From the NCBI RefSeq assembly GCF_000422325.1, contig NZ_KE383818.1, positions 371,945 through 435,944 of the forward strand: 64,000 bases of DNA, read 5' to 3'. Under the pieces are notes generated by a model. It saw only the letters and a list, made by a program, of their open reading frames with translations. It searched no databases and was not told where the DNA came from. This stretch comes from Marinospirillum minutulum DSM 6287. Lineage in GTDB: Bacteria; Pseudomonadota; Gammaproteobacteria; Pseudomonadales; Halomonadaceae. How positions within the stretch are numbered: the stretch's first letter is position 1; every line of letters begins with the position of its first letter. The position numbers and the translations under genes are program-made. Of the stretch, positions 8,652 to 17,973 are shown piece by piece.

Positions 8652-9134
8652 ATGAGTTTACCCAGTTTTATGGCAGTTGAGGCGGCTGCATCGGAAGAGG
8701 ATAGTTTTCCCGTTAGTATTGCTTGGTCTTTACCCGATGGCAGTATTAAACAGGCACTTATTCAACCCGATGAAGCCTGGCTAGAAGATGACACCAGTTT
8801 AGCCAGTGTTAGAGATTTAGATTTAAGTATAGAGGCTTATTCTGCCGCTGAGGTAGTAAGAGAATTGCTCTATGATCAGCTAGATGATGTATATTATGTA
8901 TCCTTAATACATCCGCAAGAAGGCTGGTTACTTAAGTTATTCGCTTCAGCAGGACAAGAAATTGGTTTTGAGCTGAGTGAAGCAAGTGGTTTGTGTGCTG
9001 ATGCCGATGAGTGGTCGGAAATTTATCAGGACAACATTCATTTGCATGGGCTAGATCCTGAACGAGCCGAAGACCAGGTTCGTGCCTTATTAGAAACACA
9101 TGTGTTATTAACAGGTGATCAGCCGGATGAATGA
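8652..9134 (+). CDS. Uncharacterised acidic protein
   Basis: 160 residues, strongly acidic, with no signal peptide or membrane segment. I do not recognise a confident family. The layout (a strand-rich start with FPVSIAWSLPDG, then a segment HPQEGWLLKLFASAG, then HGLDPERAEDQVRALLE) is faintly like a degenerate DEDD/RNase-T-type exonuclease fold, but without the full acidic motif set; this is a guess. The ATG at 8652 follows a GGGAG ribosome site about 12 bases upstream. It lies between tatD and an HCCA-isomerase-like gene, all on the + strand, so a loose operon is likely. Confidence 0.75.
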   Translation: MSLPSFMAVEAAASEEDSFPVSIAWSLPDGSIKQALIQPDEAWLEDDTSLASVRDLDLSIEAYSAAEVVRELLYDQLDDVYYVSLIHPQEGWLLKLFASAGQEIGFELSEASGLCADADEWSEIYQDNIHLHGLDPERAEDQVRALLETHVLLTGDQPDE

Positions 9135-9180
9135 AGCCGGTTTTTTTAATGAATTTTATTGGTAGTTATTGGAGTAAAGT

Positions 9181-9759
9181 ATGAGTGAACAAGTAGATTT
9201 TTATTACGACCTAGTAAGCCCTTATAGTTTTTTAGCCGCTACACAGATTGCAGAGCTAGAAGCAAAAACTGGAGCTAAAGTTAATTGGAAGCCTATTTCT
9301 TTAGGTGGCTTATTTAAAAAGCTAGGCAATGGTGCACCTTTAGCCAATATGCCTAAAATTAACCACATGTTTCAGCAAGATTTACCCCGCTTAGCTAACT
9401 ATTTTAAAGTGGATTACAAAAAGCCAGAAGTTTTCCCTACTGATACACGCTTAGTTCAAGCGGCTTTAGCTGTTTTACCTGCTGAAAAAAGAGCTGATTT
9501 GACCCGAGCACTTTACCAGGTGTATTGGGGAGAAGGTCGTGATATTGCACCTCTTGAAGTTGCTGAAGAGGTACTAGGTAAAGAATTGACTGCCTTGGGT
9601 GGTTCAGAAGATGCAAGAGCCGCTTTAAAAGGTTTTACTGATGAGTTGATAGAGCGTGGTGGCTTTGGTGCACCCATTTTCTTCTGGAAAGATCAGATGT
9701 ATTTTGGTTCTGATCGTCTCCCTGTTTTAACTGATGATTTACTAGCCGCTAAAGGATAA
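9181..9759 (+). CDS. 2-hydroxychromene-2-carboxylate isomerase-like protein (DsbA/kappa-GST fold)
   Basis: 192 residues of the thioredoxin-fold family that includes NahD and kappa-class glutathione transferases. The active-site region FYYDLVSPYSFLAA has Ser in place of the Dsb cysteines, and the C-terminal GGFGAPIFFWKDQMYFGSDR contains the cis-Pro loop and end motif of the family. Substrate is unknown: most chromosomal members outside aromatic-degradation clusters are unassigned, and no naphthalene genes are nearby. ATG at 9181 with GGAG 7 bases upstream. The riboflavin synthase gene starts 4 bases after its stop, so the two are probably cotranscribed. Confidence 0.88.
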   Translation: MSEQVDFYYDLVSPYSFLAATQIAELEAKTGAKVNWKPISLGGLFKKLGNGAPLANMPKINHMFQQDLPRLANYFKVDYKKPEVFPTDTRLVQAALAVLPAEKRADLTRALYQVYWGEGRDIAPLEVAEEVLGKELTALGGSEDARAALKGFTDELIERGGFGAPIFFWKDQMYFGSDRLPVLTDDLLAAKG

Positions 9760-9763
9760 AACT

Positions 9764-10378
9764 ATGTTCACCGGAATAGTGCAGGGTGTAGCTAAGTTGC
9801 AGCACCTAGAACGAAAAACTAACCTCAGCACCTTCGGTGTGCATTTGCCCACAGCTGCCAGGGAAGGTATGCAGGTGGGTGCTAGCGTGGCACTTAATGG
9901 GGTTTGTTTAACCATTACCCATTGGGATGAACAAGCCGTTTATTTTGATGCCATGATAGAAACCCTACGTTTAACCAACCTAGGTGCTTTAGAAGCAGGC
10001 GATTTAGTTAATTTTGAACGTGCAGCACGTTTTCAAGATGAAATAGGCGGCCATTTGATGTCGGGTCATGTAATTGACCAAGTTACCCTGACTGCTCACC
10101 AAGAGTTAGACGAAGAAAATCTGCGCTTAGAGTTTACCGTGCCAGAACAGTGGATGAAGTATATTTTTGCTAAGGGTTATATTGGTTTAAATGGCTGTAG
10201 CCTTACAGTGGGTGAGGTAGAAGGAAATGGCTTTAGTGTCTATTTAATTCCTGAAACACGCCGCGCAACCACCTTTGGTGCAATGCCTGAAGGTACGCAA
10301 GTGAACTTAGAGATAGACCCGCAAACCCAAGTAATAGTAGATACTGTAGAAAGAGTGATGGCGGCTCGTGAGCAATAA
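9764..10378 (+). CDS. ribE: Riboflavin synthase alpha subunit
   Basis: Converts two 6,7-dimethyl-8-ribityllumazine molecules into riboflavin plus a pyrimidinedione. The N-terminal MFTGIVQG is the family hallmark. Two homologous lumazine-binding repeats are visible: the first has [10 protein letters not shown], the second GLNGCSLTV; each is followed by the repeat-specific arrangement GGHLMSGHV or [11 protein letters not shown]. 204 residues is the usual length. No FMN riboswitch is seen in the short upstream gap, so this copy is not under classical rib control. Its end overlaps the ung start by 11 bases. Confidence 0.95.
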   Translation: MFTGIVQGVAKLQHLERKTNLSTFGVHLPTAAREGMQVGASVALNGVCLTITHWDEQAVYFDAMIETLRLTNLGALEAGDLVNFERAARFQDEIGGHLMSGHVIDQVTLTAHQELDEENLRLEFTVPEQWMKYIFAKGYIGLNGCSLTVGEVEGNGFSVYLIPETRRATTFGAMPEGTQVNLEIDPQTQVIVDTVERVMAAREQ

Positions 10379-11051
10379 CCCTCTACCAGATGACTGGATG
10401 CAGTATTTAGCTGCTGAATTTGAACAGCCTTACATGCAACAGTTAAAGGCTTTTTTACAGCAAGAAAAAGCCGCGGGTAAGGTGATTTATCCGCATTCAA
10501 GCCATTGGTTTAATGCTTTTGTGCAAACGCCCTTGGCTAAAGTTAAGGTGGTGGTGTTAGGGCAAGACCCTTACCACGGTGCTAAACAAGCGCATGGCTT
10601 AAGCTTTTCTGTGTTGCCGGGTATCAAGGTTCCCCCCTCCTTACAAAATATTTATAAAGCTCAGGCACAAGATTTAGGAATTATTCAGCCTAATCACGGC
10701 TGTTTACTTGCTTGGGCGCAACAGGGGGTTTTATTGCTAAATGCAGTGTTAACCGTTGAAGCTGCAAAAGCTAATTCCCATCAAGGCAAAGGCTGGGAGC
10801 AGTTTACCGATAAGGCAATAAGCGTTATTAACGAGCAAACTAGGGGTGTAGTATTTATGCTCTGGGGGAGTTACGCTCAGAAAAAAGCGGCGTTGATTGA
10901 TGCCAATAAACACCTAGTGTTAACCGCGCCTCATCCTTCACCCTTGTCTGCCTACCGTGGTTTTTTTGACTGCCAGCACTTTTCAAAAGCCAATGCTTGG
11001 TTAGCAAAACAAGGCAAAGCACCCATTAACTGGCAGTTACCCGCCAGTTAA
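10368..11051 (+). CDS. ung: Uracil-DNA glycosylase (family 1)
   Basis: Removes uracil from DNA in base excision repair. The water-activating motif GQDPYHG, the uracil-binding region [12 protein letters not shown] and the leucine-intercalation loop [12 protein letters not shown] are intact. 227 residues is typical. A GTG start at 10368 lies inside the end of ribE; the first residues are followed by the conserved W at [11 protein letters not shown]. It ends 5 bases from the end of convergent fapA. No separate promoter was seen, and coupling to ribE is likely. Confidence 0.95.
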   Translation: MSNNPLPDDWMQYLAAEFEQPYMQQLKAFLQQEKAAGKVIYPHSSHWFNAFVQTPLAKVKVVVLGQDPYHGAKQAHGLSFSVLPGIKVPPSLQNIYKAQAQDLGIIQPNHGCLLAWAQQGVLLLNAVLTVEAAKANSHQGKGWEQFTDKAISVINEQTRGVVFMLWGSYAQKKAALIDANKHLVLTAPHPSPLSAYRGFFDCQHFSKANAWLAKQGKAPINWQLPAS

Positions 11052-11056
11052 TTGAG

Positions 11057-12751
11057 TTAGCGCATATTTACTTCGCCATCACGCAAGAAGAAGGTGACCT
11101 TACCCAAGTCATTGCGAGGTGAGAAGCTACCTTCTTCTATTTCTATTTGGCTGCCCGGGTGACAGGTTTTACGAATTTGCACCCTAGCCGTTTGTAACTC
11201 TTTCAGCTGCTCGTCAAGTTTCTTTAGCTCATCATAAGCTTGATCCTCTTTAACCTTGAGGGTGTCGCGAGCGGTAAGAATCTGCTGTTTTTTCTCTTCA
11301 GTAATGGGTTTGCGGTTTTTCTTGATTTTGGCAACGATTTCTTTTAATTGCTGTTTTTGTATTTCTAGCTGCTTTAGTTGGTTATTAATAATCGTGGATT
11401 GGGCTTTTATTTCTGAAGCATCGCCAACAATTAACTTGGTTGGCATATTGGCTGGCGCACCACTGACGGCAATATCAATAAGCTGCTGTGCTTGAGTAAC
11501 ACCACCCACAATAGCGCCACGCCCAGGTAGGTGTACCTTAATGCCCGCTTTAACTTTTGAATGCAGAATTTGTTTTTGTACCACCACTTCTTGCCCTGCA
11601 ACTACCTCTGCTTCTTGAATAAAACGTGCTTTAACTATGCTGCCGGCTTCTAGGTAGGCATCATCAATTTTTTCTTTACCATCTTTGGCTTCGGCTTCTT
11701 TTTCAGAGCGTTTGCGGCCTATAACGCCACCACCAACTTCAATCATGCCGCCTGCTTTAATGTAAGCCGCTTCTACTAGTCCGCCCACTTTTACATCACC
11801 TGTAACCTCAACTTTCATGCCAGGATTAACATTGCCTTTAATGTGCACGCTGCCATCAAAGCGTATATGCCCTGTTTTTAAGCCGACTTCATCTAGTTTA
11901 AGAATCTGTTCAATGTGTGCACCTTTTTCATGCACAACTGGCATACCAGAAACAGCAGAAAGTAATAGGTCATTATCGCCTGGCGCTAACTTAACTGTGT
12001 CATCAACGGCTTTAAGGTTAAGGTCTTTACCGTTACGACCTTTTATGGTTTTACCCGTTACTGTCCAGCCAGATTTACCATCGGTGGGTGGGTGACGGCG
12101 GACTAAAACTTGATCTGCATCAACGTGAGGAAAATCACCTAACTCAAGAAAGTCGACACTGCCTTCTTCATCCATTTGAGGGCGGCGGTCTGCAATTTCG
12201 TCGAGCAGGGTTTCTAGCCAAGCATCGTCACCATCGTAGGCTGACTCACCATAAGCAACAATCATGCACATGGGCTTGCCTGAGGAACGAAGTTTTTTCT
12301 GAGTGGCTGGATCGGTTAGTTCGGCTAAGCTTTCATCTAGTAAGCCGCGAACAATTCTAGAATGTTTAAGTGCTGCGTCTAGGGTTTCAGGGGTTAGGTC
12401 TTTACCACGACCTTGGGCTGGGTAAACTACAACACCAGCTAACATTTGATTAACACTGGTATAAACTTCTACTCGGGCATTAACCGGGCCGCCCAAGCGC
12501 ATATCTGTGCCTTGGCCACGGCGTATGGCTTCCAAAAGAGTCGCTAAAGCTGCAGAATCTATGGGGTGCTCATCAACAGAATAGCCAGCAAGTAGCATCA
12601 CCTGAGGAAATTGCTCTGCTTCTATAGGAAGGGCTAAACCAGAAGGTTGATAGGTAACCCAAAAGTCACCGTCTTCTTCTCTGAAAGTCAGCCCAAGCTC
12701 TTCTGGCGTTGGTGTGCTTAACATTAGCTCTTCGTCTGATAAGGGTACCAT
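11057..12751 (-). CDS. FapA-type protein (DUF342, flagellar assembly protein A family)
   Basis: 564 residues. The middle (about 180-440) holds the DUF342 beta-helix with repeated short strands rich in Gly and Val (HIKGNVNPGMKVEVTGDVKV, AGGMIEVGGGVIG, EAEVVAGQEVVVQKQI). A long coiled coil (about 455-525, KAQSTIINNQLKQLEIQK onwards) follows, then a small C-terminal strand region. In Vibrio and other gammaproteobacteria FapA helps place the flagellum at the pole or anchors receptors; a role with the neighbouring signalling genes is possible but unproven. ATG with AAAGGA 7 bases upstream. Convergent with ung. Confidence 0.88.
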   Translation of the reverse strand: MVPLSDEELMLSTPTPEELGLTFREEDGDFWVTYQPSGLALPIEAEQFPQVMLLAGYSVDEHPIDSAALATLLEAIRRGQGTDMRLGGPVNARVEVYTSVNQMLAGVVVYPAQGRGKDLTPETLDAALKHSRIVRGLLDESLAELTDPATQKKLRSSGKPMCMIVAYGESAYDGDDAWLETLLDEIADRRPQMDEEGSVDFLELGDFPHVDADQVLVRRHPPTDGKSGWTVTGKTIKGRNGKDLNLKAVDDTVKLAPGDNDLLLSAVSGMPVVHEKGAHIEQILKLDEVGLKTGHIRFDGSVHIKGNVNPGMKVEVTGDVKVGGLVEAAYIKAGGMIEVGGGVIGRKRSEKEAEAKDGKEKIDDAYLEAGSIVKARFIQEAEVVAGQEVVVQKQILHSKVKAGIKVHLPGRGAIVGGVTQAQQLIDIAVSGAPANMPTKLIVGDASEIKAQSTIINNQLKQLEIQKQQLKEIVAKIKKNRKPITEEKKQQILTARDTLKVKEDQAYDELKKLDEQLKELQTARVQIRKTCHPGSQIEIEEGSFSPRNDLGKVTFFLRDGEVNMR

Positions 12752-12975
12752 TGTGTGTCCTTTTGCCTGCGATACTAGATTTTAGTATTTTTATAATAGT
12801 TTTTTACTGCTAGTAAGTTAAGGATATACTAACCTGCTTAAGAAACTTCTCCTATCCTTGCGGATAAAAGGTTTTGTGAAACTTTGTTGCAATTGTAAAA
12901 AAATAATTTGCTACTGGCTGTAATTTTTTGAAGGTTTATCATAGCCATAAAGAATTTAATGGGGTACTGCTTAAA

Positions 12976-13305
12976 ATGACTAGCACTAATTTAGCAAAAA
13001 TTCGCCGTGCCAAGCAGTTAATAGCGCTTACACTGCTAGCAGAGCTTAAAACCAATCAACGCAACCTTTTAAGTTTAATACTAGATAAAGCAACCTTTTG
13101 GACTGAAGATCGCAAAGCACTGCGTTTGCCACCCTTACCTAAGGCTGTAGAATTACAATTAGCCCGTAGCCAAGGTGCACGTTTATTTAAGCTGCGTGAA
13201 GCGGTATTTAACTTAGCACCACAGCAGTCAATAGAGGCGCGTCGACTCATTTATCGTGATGATGTTTATCAGCCAGGCTTACCTAATAAACAACGCAAAC
13301 ACTAG
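12976..13305 (+). CDS. Small uncharacterised protein
   Basis: About 109 residues, basic, predicted helical; no family recognised. The reading frame is open from TTG 12928, but ATG 12976 is preferred because GGGG lies about 10 bases before it whereas 12928 has no ribosome site. The sequence LAKIRRAKQLIALTLLAELK could be an amphipathic helix. It lies 32 bases upstream of the two-receiver response regulator and runs the same way, which suggests a shared transcript. Confidence 0.65.
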   Translation: MTSTNLAKIRRAKQLIALTLLAELKTNQRNLLSLILDKATFWTEDRKALRLPPLPKAVELQLARSQGARLFKLREAVFNLAPQQSIEARRLIYRDDVYQPGLPNKQRKH

Positions 13306-13337
13306 GTTTTTAAGTTATTTAATTGGAGTTAAAAGAA

Positions 13338-14138
13338 ATGGAAGCTACCGCTCTTTCTCTTGAGCAGTTAGGTATTTTGCTAGTTGAACCCTCTGCTATG
13401 CAGCGCAAGGTTATTCGTGAGCTACTTAGCGAGCAAGGAATTCACACCTTAGAGGCAGTTGCTAGTGCGCGTGAAGCTATTAACCGAATGCGCAGTTTTG
13501 TACCCGATTTAATTATTACCAGCCTCTATTTACCCGATGCTGATGCCCACGAGCTTTTTGCTTTAATGTCTAAAAGCCCTAGTCTAGCCAATGTTGCAAA
13601 AATGGTTGTTTCTAGTGAGCAAAAGCGCGAAAACCTTGAGGCAGTCCGACAAGCCGGTGTTCTAGCACTTTTGCCCAAGCCTTTTGATCGTAAAGATTTA
13701 GAACGTGCTTTAGCAGCAACCCTAGAGTTCTTAACACATGAAGAAGTTGAGCTAGAGCTTTACGATGTTTCAACTCTAAGGGTGTTGGTGGTTGATGATT
13801 CCAGCATGGCTAGAAATCACCTTAGGCGGGTTTTACAGCAAATTGGTGTGGTTAACATCGATTTAGCCGTTGATGGGCAGGAAGGCATTAAGTGCCTAGA
13901 AAACGCAGCCTATGATTTAGTTGTTACTGATTACAATATGCCTGTGATGGATGGTGAAGCGATGATTAATCACATTCGTCAATCTGCCGATTATTCACAC
14001 ATTCCTATTATGATGGTTACTTCGGAAGATGAGTCTCGCCTTGCTTCAGTTCGCCAAGCGGGTGTGTCTGCCATTTGTGATAAGCCTTTTGAGGTGAATC
14101 AGGTGCGCCAGTTATTAGTGTCTTTGCTAGAAGATTAA
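13338..14138 (+). CDS. Response regulator with two receiver domains, the first degenerate
   Basis: 266 residues from ATG 13338, which has GGAG 10 bases upstream. Residues about 10-130 form a receiver-like domain whose acidic pocket is lost: the usual DD reads VEPS and the phosphoacceptor position reads ITSLYLPD (Ser for Asp). Residues about 140-265 form a complete receiver with VVDDSS, phosphoacceptor in VVTDYNMPVMDG, switch residue in MMVTSE and conserved Lys in CDKPF. There is no output domain, so it probably signals through protein contacts, as CheY-like regulators do. It precedes the CBS-PAS-GGDEF-EAL gene by 37 bases, a likely functional pair. Confidence 0.9.
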   Translation: MEATALSLEQLGILLVEPSAMQRKVIRELLSEQGIHTLEAVASAREAINRMRSFVPDLIITSLYLPDADAHELFALMSKSPSLANVAKMVVSSEQKRENLEAVRQAGVLALLPKPFDRKDLERALAATLEFLTHEEVELELYDVSTLRVLVVDDSSMARNHLRRVLQQIGVVNIDLAVDGQEGIKCLENAAYDLVVTDYNMPVMDGEAMINHIRQSADYSHIPIMMVTSEDESRLASVRQAGVSAICDKPFEVNQVRQLLVSLLED

Positions 14139-14175
14139 GTCGGTTAACTTTTCTCTTGCAACTAGGGAGCTTTAA

Positions 14176-16788
14176 TTGAAAGAATTTATTAACCTTGAGC
14201 CTGAAGTCGTAATGCAGTTAGGTGATGACCCACAAGTTGGCGCACTTGTTAGCGGTGGCTTGTTAACCTGTTCACCTAATTTACCACTTAAGGAAGTTGC
14301 ACGGCGCATGAGTCGTGCCAAGGTGAGTTGTATTCTTGTTACCCAGAAGGAAGAGATTTTAGGTATCTGGACTGAAGGCGATACCCGTAAGCTAGATTTC
14401 ACTGATCAAGATTTAAGCACTACCCTTATTAGCAGTTTAATGAGTTCGCCTGTTATTAGTGTTGATTCAACGGCTCGGTTAAGTGAAACCGCTGCTTATA
14501 TGAAAGAGCAGGGGTTACGGCGCTTGCTAGTCACCAGCCAAGAAGGCAAACCCTTGGGTATGCTAACTCAGTCAGACTTAGTTAGGCATCAGGGTGTAGA
14601 AAACTATCTGTTAATGCGCAATGTTGGTTCTAGCATTCGCCGTCCACCTTTGCGCCTTTATGCCAGTTTAACCATAGCTGAAGCAGTTGTTAGGTTACGC
14701 GAAGCAGGGGCTGAAGCTGCAATTGTAGAGCAGGGTAAAGGCCAACCTGCCAGCATTATTACAGAGCGTGACTTAATTGCTTTGTTGGCAGAAGAAGTCA
14801 CGGCCTTAACTTTACAAGACCTAGCAACTCACGAATTATTTTGTGTTCCCAAAGATATGAGCCTGCTTCATGCCGTTGATTTGCTAAGAGAAAAAGGCTT
14901 CCGACATTTGGGTGTTGTTGATTGTGATGCGGAAGGTAACCCAACCGATTTACTCTGTGGTTTGCTTTCTTTTACCGATATTCTTTCAAGCATTGAATAT
15001 GAATACGTTAACCAATTACGTGCTGCTTTAGAAGCACGTGACCTTGCTCTAAAAACCTCTACAGAACACCTGATCTTAGCTCAAAAAGTAATTGAAGCCT
15101 CTCTAGATGGCATTATTATTACTGATAACAAAGGCATTATTCAGGCAGTTAACCCTAGTTTTACTACCCTAACTGGCTATAGCCCAGAAGAGGTTTTAGG
15201 GAAAACTCCTGCTGTACTGAGCTCTGGCCGCCATGATAAAAACTTTTATAAATCCATGTGGAACAGCATGTTAACCCAGGGTTATTGGCAGGGTGAGGTT
15301 TGGAATAAACGCAAAAATGGTGAGATTTATGCTGAATGGCTAACCATTACAGGCATACGCAATAGCAAGGGCTCCATTCGTCAATTTGCAGCTATTTTTA
15401 GTGACATAACGGACCGCAAGCTTAAAGAAGAGCAAATTCATAGTATGGCCTACTATGATGAGCTAACTGGCTTAGCTAATCGTCGTTTATTACTCGACAG
15501 ACTTAAACAAGCCTTAGCCAATGCTCACTACCATAAGCATAAAATGGGTTTGCTGTTTTTAGATTTAGATTTTTTTAAGCGTATAAACGATAGCTTAGGC
15601 CATCAAGCTGGCGATGAGGTACTACAACAAATTGCACGTCGGTTAGAACAGAGTGTAAGGGAAGGTGACTCAGTTGCACGCTTAGGTGGCGACGAGTTTT
15701 TAGTTTTAGTGCCAGAGGTAGAGTCTCTACATTTACTAGAGGCCTTAGCAGCACGTCTAATTAGTGTGCTAACCAAGCCTTTGAATGTGCAGCAAAACCA
15801 TCTAGTGGTTTCAACTAGTATAGGTATTAGTGTTTTTCCTGGTGATGGTGAAACACCAGAAATGCTTTTAAAACATGCTGATACAGCCATGTACCGTGCT
15901 AAAGAAACAGGGCGCAATAGCTACTGTTTTTATGATGCGCAAATGGGTGAGCGGAGTTATGCCGATCTAGCCATAGAACATGGTTTACGTACTGCTTTAG
16001 AAAACCGAATTTTACATCTGGTTTACCAGCCTAAAATTGATGTAGGAAGCCGCCGCTGGATAGGTATGGAAGCCCTGCTGCGCTGGGATGACGAGCACCT
16101 AGGTAGTGTGTCACCCGGTGAGTTTATTCCTTTAGCAGAAAAACTAGGGTTAATAGAAGAGCTAGGCGATAGAGTTATAGAACAGGTATGTAGAGATTTA
16201 CAAGCTTGGCTAGCAGCTGGCTATAAGCCTCCGCCTGTTTCAATTAATGTTTCAGCCAGACAATTAGTAGACTACAGCTTTGCTCAGCGTGTATTTAACT
16301 ACCTTGAAAGCTATGCTATTCCCGCTAATTTAATTGAGTTGGAATTAACCGAAAGCTGCTTAGTAATAGGCGATGAAAGTGACCAATACCATTTGCTTAA
16401 AGAGTTTGAAGCAAGGGGGATAAAGCTTTCTATTGATGATTTTGGTACAGGTTATTCTTCTTTGTCTTACCTGCGCAAACTGCCTATATCCACTATTAAA
16501 ATAGATCAAAGCTTTATATTAGAATTACCCGCTAGCCATGAAGATGCACAGCTAGTTAAAGCCATTATTGGTATGGCATCTGCCTTGGGTATGAATATAG
16601 TTGCAGAGGGCGTAGAAACCAGTGCACAAGCTATGTTGCTGCATGGGCTAGGTTGCTCTGTTTGCCAAGGCTTTTGGCTAGCCAGACCCGCAAAGGTTGA
16701 GAAGGTAACTGGCTGGTTAGCTGCCATGACTCAAGATGAGTGGCCTGAATTTCCTAAAAATTGGCAACCCATAGTTTTTAGGGATTAG
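14176..16788 (+). CDS. Four-CBS, PAS, GGDEF, EAL cyclic-di-GMP protein
   Basis: 870 residues, cytosolic. Four CBS repeats (about 20-75, 85-140, 150-205, 213-275) may bind adenine nucleotides. A PAS domain follows at about 300-415 (DGIIITDNKGIIQAVNPSF). The diguanylate cyclase domain (about 430-590) has an intact GGDEF, with RxxD (REGD) five residues before it as a product-inhibition site. The phosphodiesterase domain (about 605-860) retains EAL (GMEALLRW) and DDFGTGYSSL. Both activities are therefore possible, with CBS and PAS as inputs. The start is TTG at 14176 with AGGGAG 6 bases upstream. It ends one base before the convergent DUF2788-like gene. Confidence 0.92.
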   Translation: MKEFINLEPEVVMQLGDDPQVGALVSGGLLTCSPNLPLKEVARRMSRAKVSCILVTQKEEILGIWTEGDTRKLDFTDQDLSTTLISSLMSSPVISVDSTARLSETAAYMKEQGLRRLLVTSQEGKPLGMLTQSDLVRHQGVENYLLMRNVGSSIRRPPLRLYASLTIAEAVVRLREAGAEAAIVEQGKGQPASIITERDLIALLAEEVTALTLQDLATHELFCVPKDMSLLHAVDLLREKGFRHLGVVDCDAEGNPTDLLCGLLSFTDILSSIEYEYVNQLRAALEARDLALKTSTEHLILAQKVIEASLDGIIITDNKGIIQAVNPSFTTLTGYSPEEVLGKTPAVLSSGRHDKNFYKSMWNSMLTQGYWQGEVWNKRKNGEIYAEWLTITGIRNSKGSIRQFAAIFSDITDRKLKEEQIHSMAYYDELTGLANRRLLLDRLKQALANAHYHKHKMGLLFLDLDFFKRINDSLGHQAGDEVLQQIARRLEQSVREGDSVARLGGDEFLVLVPEVESLHLLEALAARLISVLTKPLNVQQNHLVVSTSIGISVFPGDGETPEMLLKHADTAMYRAKETGRNSYCFYDAQMGERSYADLAIEHGLRTALENRILHLVYQPKIDVGSRRWIGMEALLRWDDEHLGSVSPGEFIPLAEKLGLIEELGDRVIEQVCRDLQAWLAAGYKPPPVSINVSARQLVDYSFAQRVFNYLESYAIPANLIELELTESCLVIGDESDQYHLLKEFEARGIKLSIDDFGTGYSSLSYLRKLPISTIKIDQSFILELPASHEDAQLVKAIIGMASALGMNIVAEGVETSAQAMLLHGLGCSVCQGFWLARPAKVEKVTGWLAAMTQDEWPEFPKNWQPIVFRD

Positions 16789-16789
16789 C

Positions 16790-16987
16790 TTATTCTATAA
16801 GGGCTACAGCAAGGGTTTTTATAACAAAACCTACAACCCCTAAGCCTAGTGCTAAGAAAAGAATGCTAGTTCCAAACCCACCTGCTTTAGATTTTCTGGC
16901 TAGGTCCCAAACAATAAAACCCATAAATAGCACTAAACCACTAATTAAAACGGGCATAGCAACGGCTTCTAATTTCATGTAATCCAT
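16790..16987 (-). CDS. Small inner-membrane protein, DUF2788-like
   Basis: 65 residues with two hydrophobic segments (about 12-29 and 42-62) joined by a short basic loop with DLARKSKAGGFGT. This two-helix layout resembles the DUF2788 family of small gammaproteobacterial membrane proteins of unknown function. Start could be either Met in MDYMKLEAVAMP; a plausible AGAGGAA ribosome site precedes the first. Convergent with the GGDEF-EAL gene and divergent from the flavodoxin gene. Confidence 0.72.
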   Translation of the reverse strand: MDYMKLEAVAMPVLISGLVLFMGFIVWDLARKSKAGGFGTSILFLALGLGVVGFVIKTLAVALIE

Positions 16988-17090
16988 GGTTTTTCCTCTG
17001 TGTTAGCATGACCTACTAAATTACTAGGGTTTAAGCTTTTTGCCTAGTAAGCTTAGCTTATCTTTATTTAGAATTTATAAGGAGTTAATA

Positions 17091-17555
17091 GTGACAGATT
17101 TGGTTATTTTAGTTGGTAGTGTTTACGGTGGCTCTGTTGAAGTCGCTGAAGCCGTTGCCGAAGCTGTAGAAGCGACAGGTTTAAGTGTTGAAATTAACGA
17201 GGAACCGAACCTAGCCAGCTTAGAAGGTAATTCGGTAGTGCTTTTAGTATCTTCAACAACGGGTAGTGGCGAGCTACCAGAAAATATTCAGCCTTTTTAT
17301 ACAGAATTGCAACAGCAGCCAAGGGCGCTTAGTGGTCGAGGTTATGCCGTTATTGCTTTGGGTGATTCATCTTACGGTGATAGCTACTGTGCAGGTGGCT
17401 TGTTGTTGGATGCGCAGTTTGCTGATTTGGGTGCTAAGGCACTTATGCCTTTATTAAAAATTGATGCTTTAGAGTTTTTTCAGCCAGCTGAGGGTATTTC
17501 AGACTGGCTAACAGCTTGGTTGGATGCACTAAAAAAGTTTAGCGAAAAGGGTTAA
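17091..17555 (+). CDS. MioC-like flavodoxin
   Basis: 154 residues of the short-chain flavodoxin fold. The FMN phosphate loop reads VGSVYGGSVEVAE, the second flavin loop SSTTGSGELPENI and the third ALGDSSYGD. These match MioC and other stand-alone flavodoxins that deliver electrons, for example to biotin synthase. The start is GTG at 17091, with AAGGAG 7 bases upstream; the frame opens further upstream without a ribosome site. The last 17 bases overlap the end of the convergent basic membrane protein gene. Confidence 0.88.
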   Translation: MTDLVILVGSVYGGSVEVAEAVAEAVEATGLSVEINEEPNLASLEGNSVVLLVSSTTGSGELPENIQPFYTELQQQPRALSGRGYAVIALGDSSYGDSYCAGGLLLDAQFADLGAKALMPLLKIDALEFFQPAEGISDWLTAWLDALKKFSEKG

Positions 17556-17832
17556 ACATAATGACAACAACAATTAAAGCACCAAGAAAGAGCAGGATAT
17601 CTAGCACCCAGCGACTAACTGAGCGCTTGCGTTTTTTTGGCTGAGGGCGTTTAGCCGCCAAGGCACGTTGTGCAGAGGGGTTGCGTGCACCACCTTTTGC
17701 TGTGCTAGTGCGTGAAGCAGGGGGTCGCCTAGCAGGTCTCTTGCTACGAGAAACCTGTTTTCTTAACTCCTTTTCTTCATGTTGGCGTTTGCGCTGAAGG
17801 GCATCTTCCTTCAGCTTTGCCATATCAACCAT
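17539..17832 (-). CDS. Small basic protein with C-terminal membrane anchor
   Basis: 97 residues from ATG 17832, which has GGAG 9 bases upstream. The N-terminal two thirds are very rich in Lys, Arg, Ala and Pro (about 15-70), probably disordered and able to bind nucleic acid or acidic lipid; one hydrophobic helix (WVLDILLFLGALIVVVIMF) ends the protein. I do not recognise the family. It overlaps the mioC-like gene tail to tail. Confidence 0.68.
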   Translation of the reverse strand: MVDMAKLKEDALQRKRQHEEKELRKQVSRSKRPARRPPASRTSTAKGGARNPSAQRALAAKRPQPKKRKRSVSRWVLDILLFLGALIVVVIMFNPFR

Positions 17833-17973
17833 GCTAACTATCTCCAAAATAATACAAAGCAGAGAAGCTCTCTGCATTGACTGGTCTAGTGCCAGTTGGG
17901 GGCAAGTTTACCCCTTAGAATAAAAAAGTACTGCAACCAGTCGTGTCTTTTCTGTCGGCATTTCGTAGCCGAG

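Noticed and set aside
9116-9151. CCGG-atgaatgaag-CCGG-T7 as a terminator after the 8652 gene
   Set aside because: The stem is only 4-5 bp and overlaps the stop codon; too weak to call.
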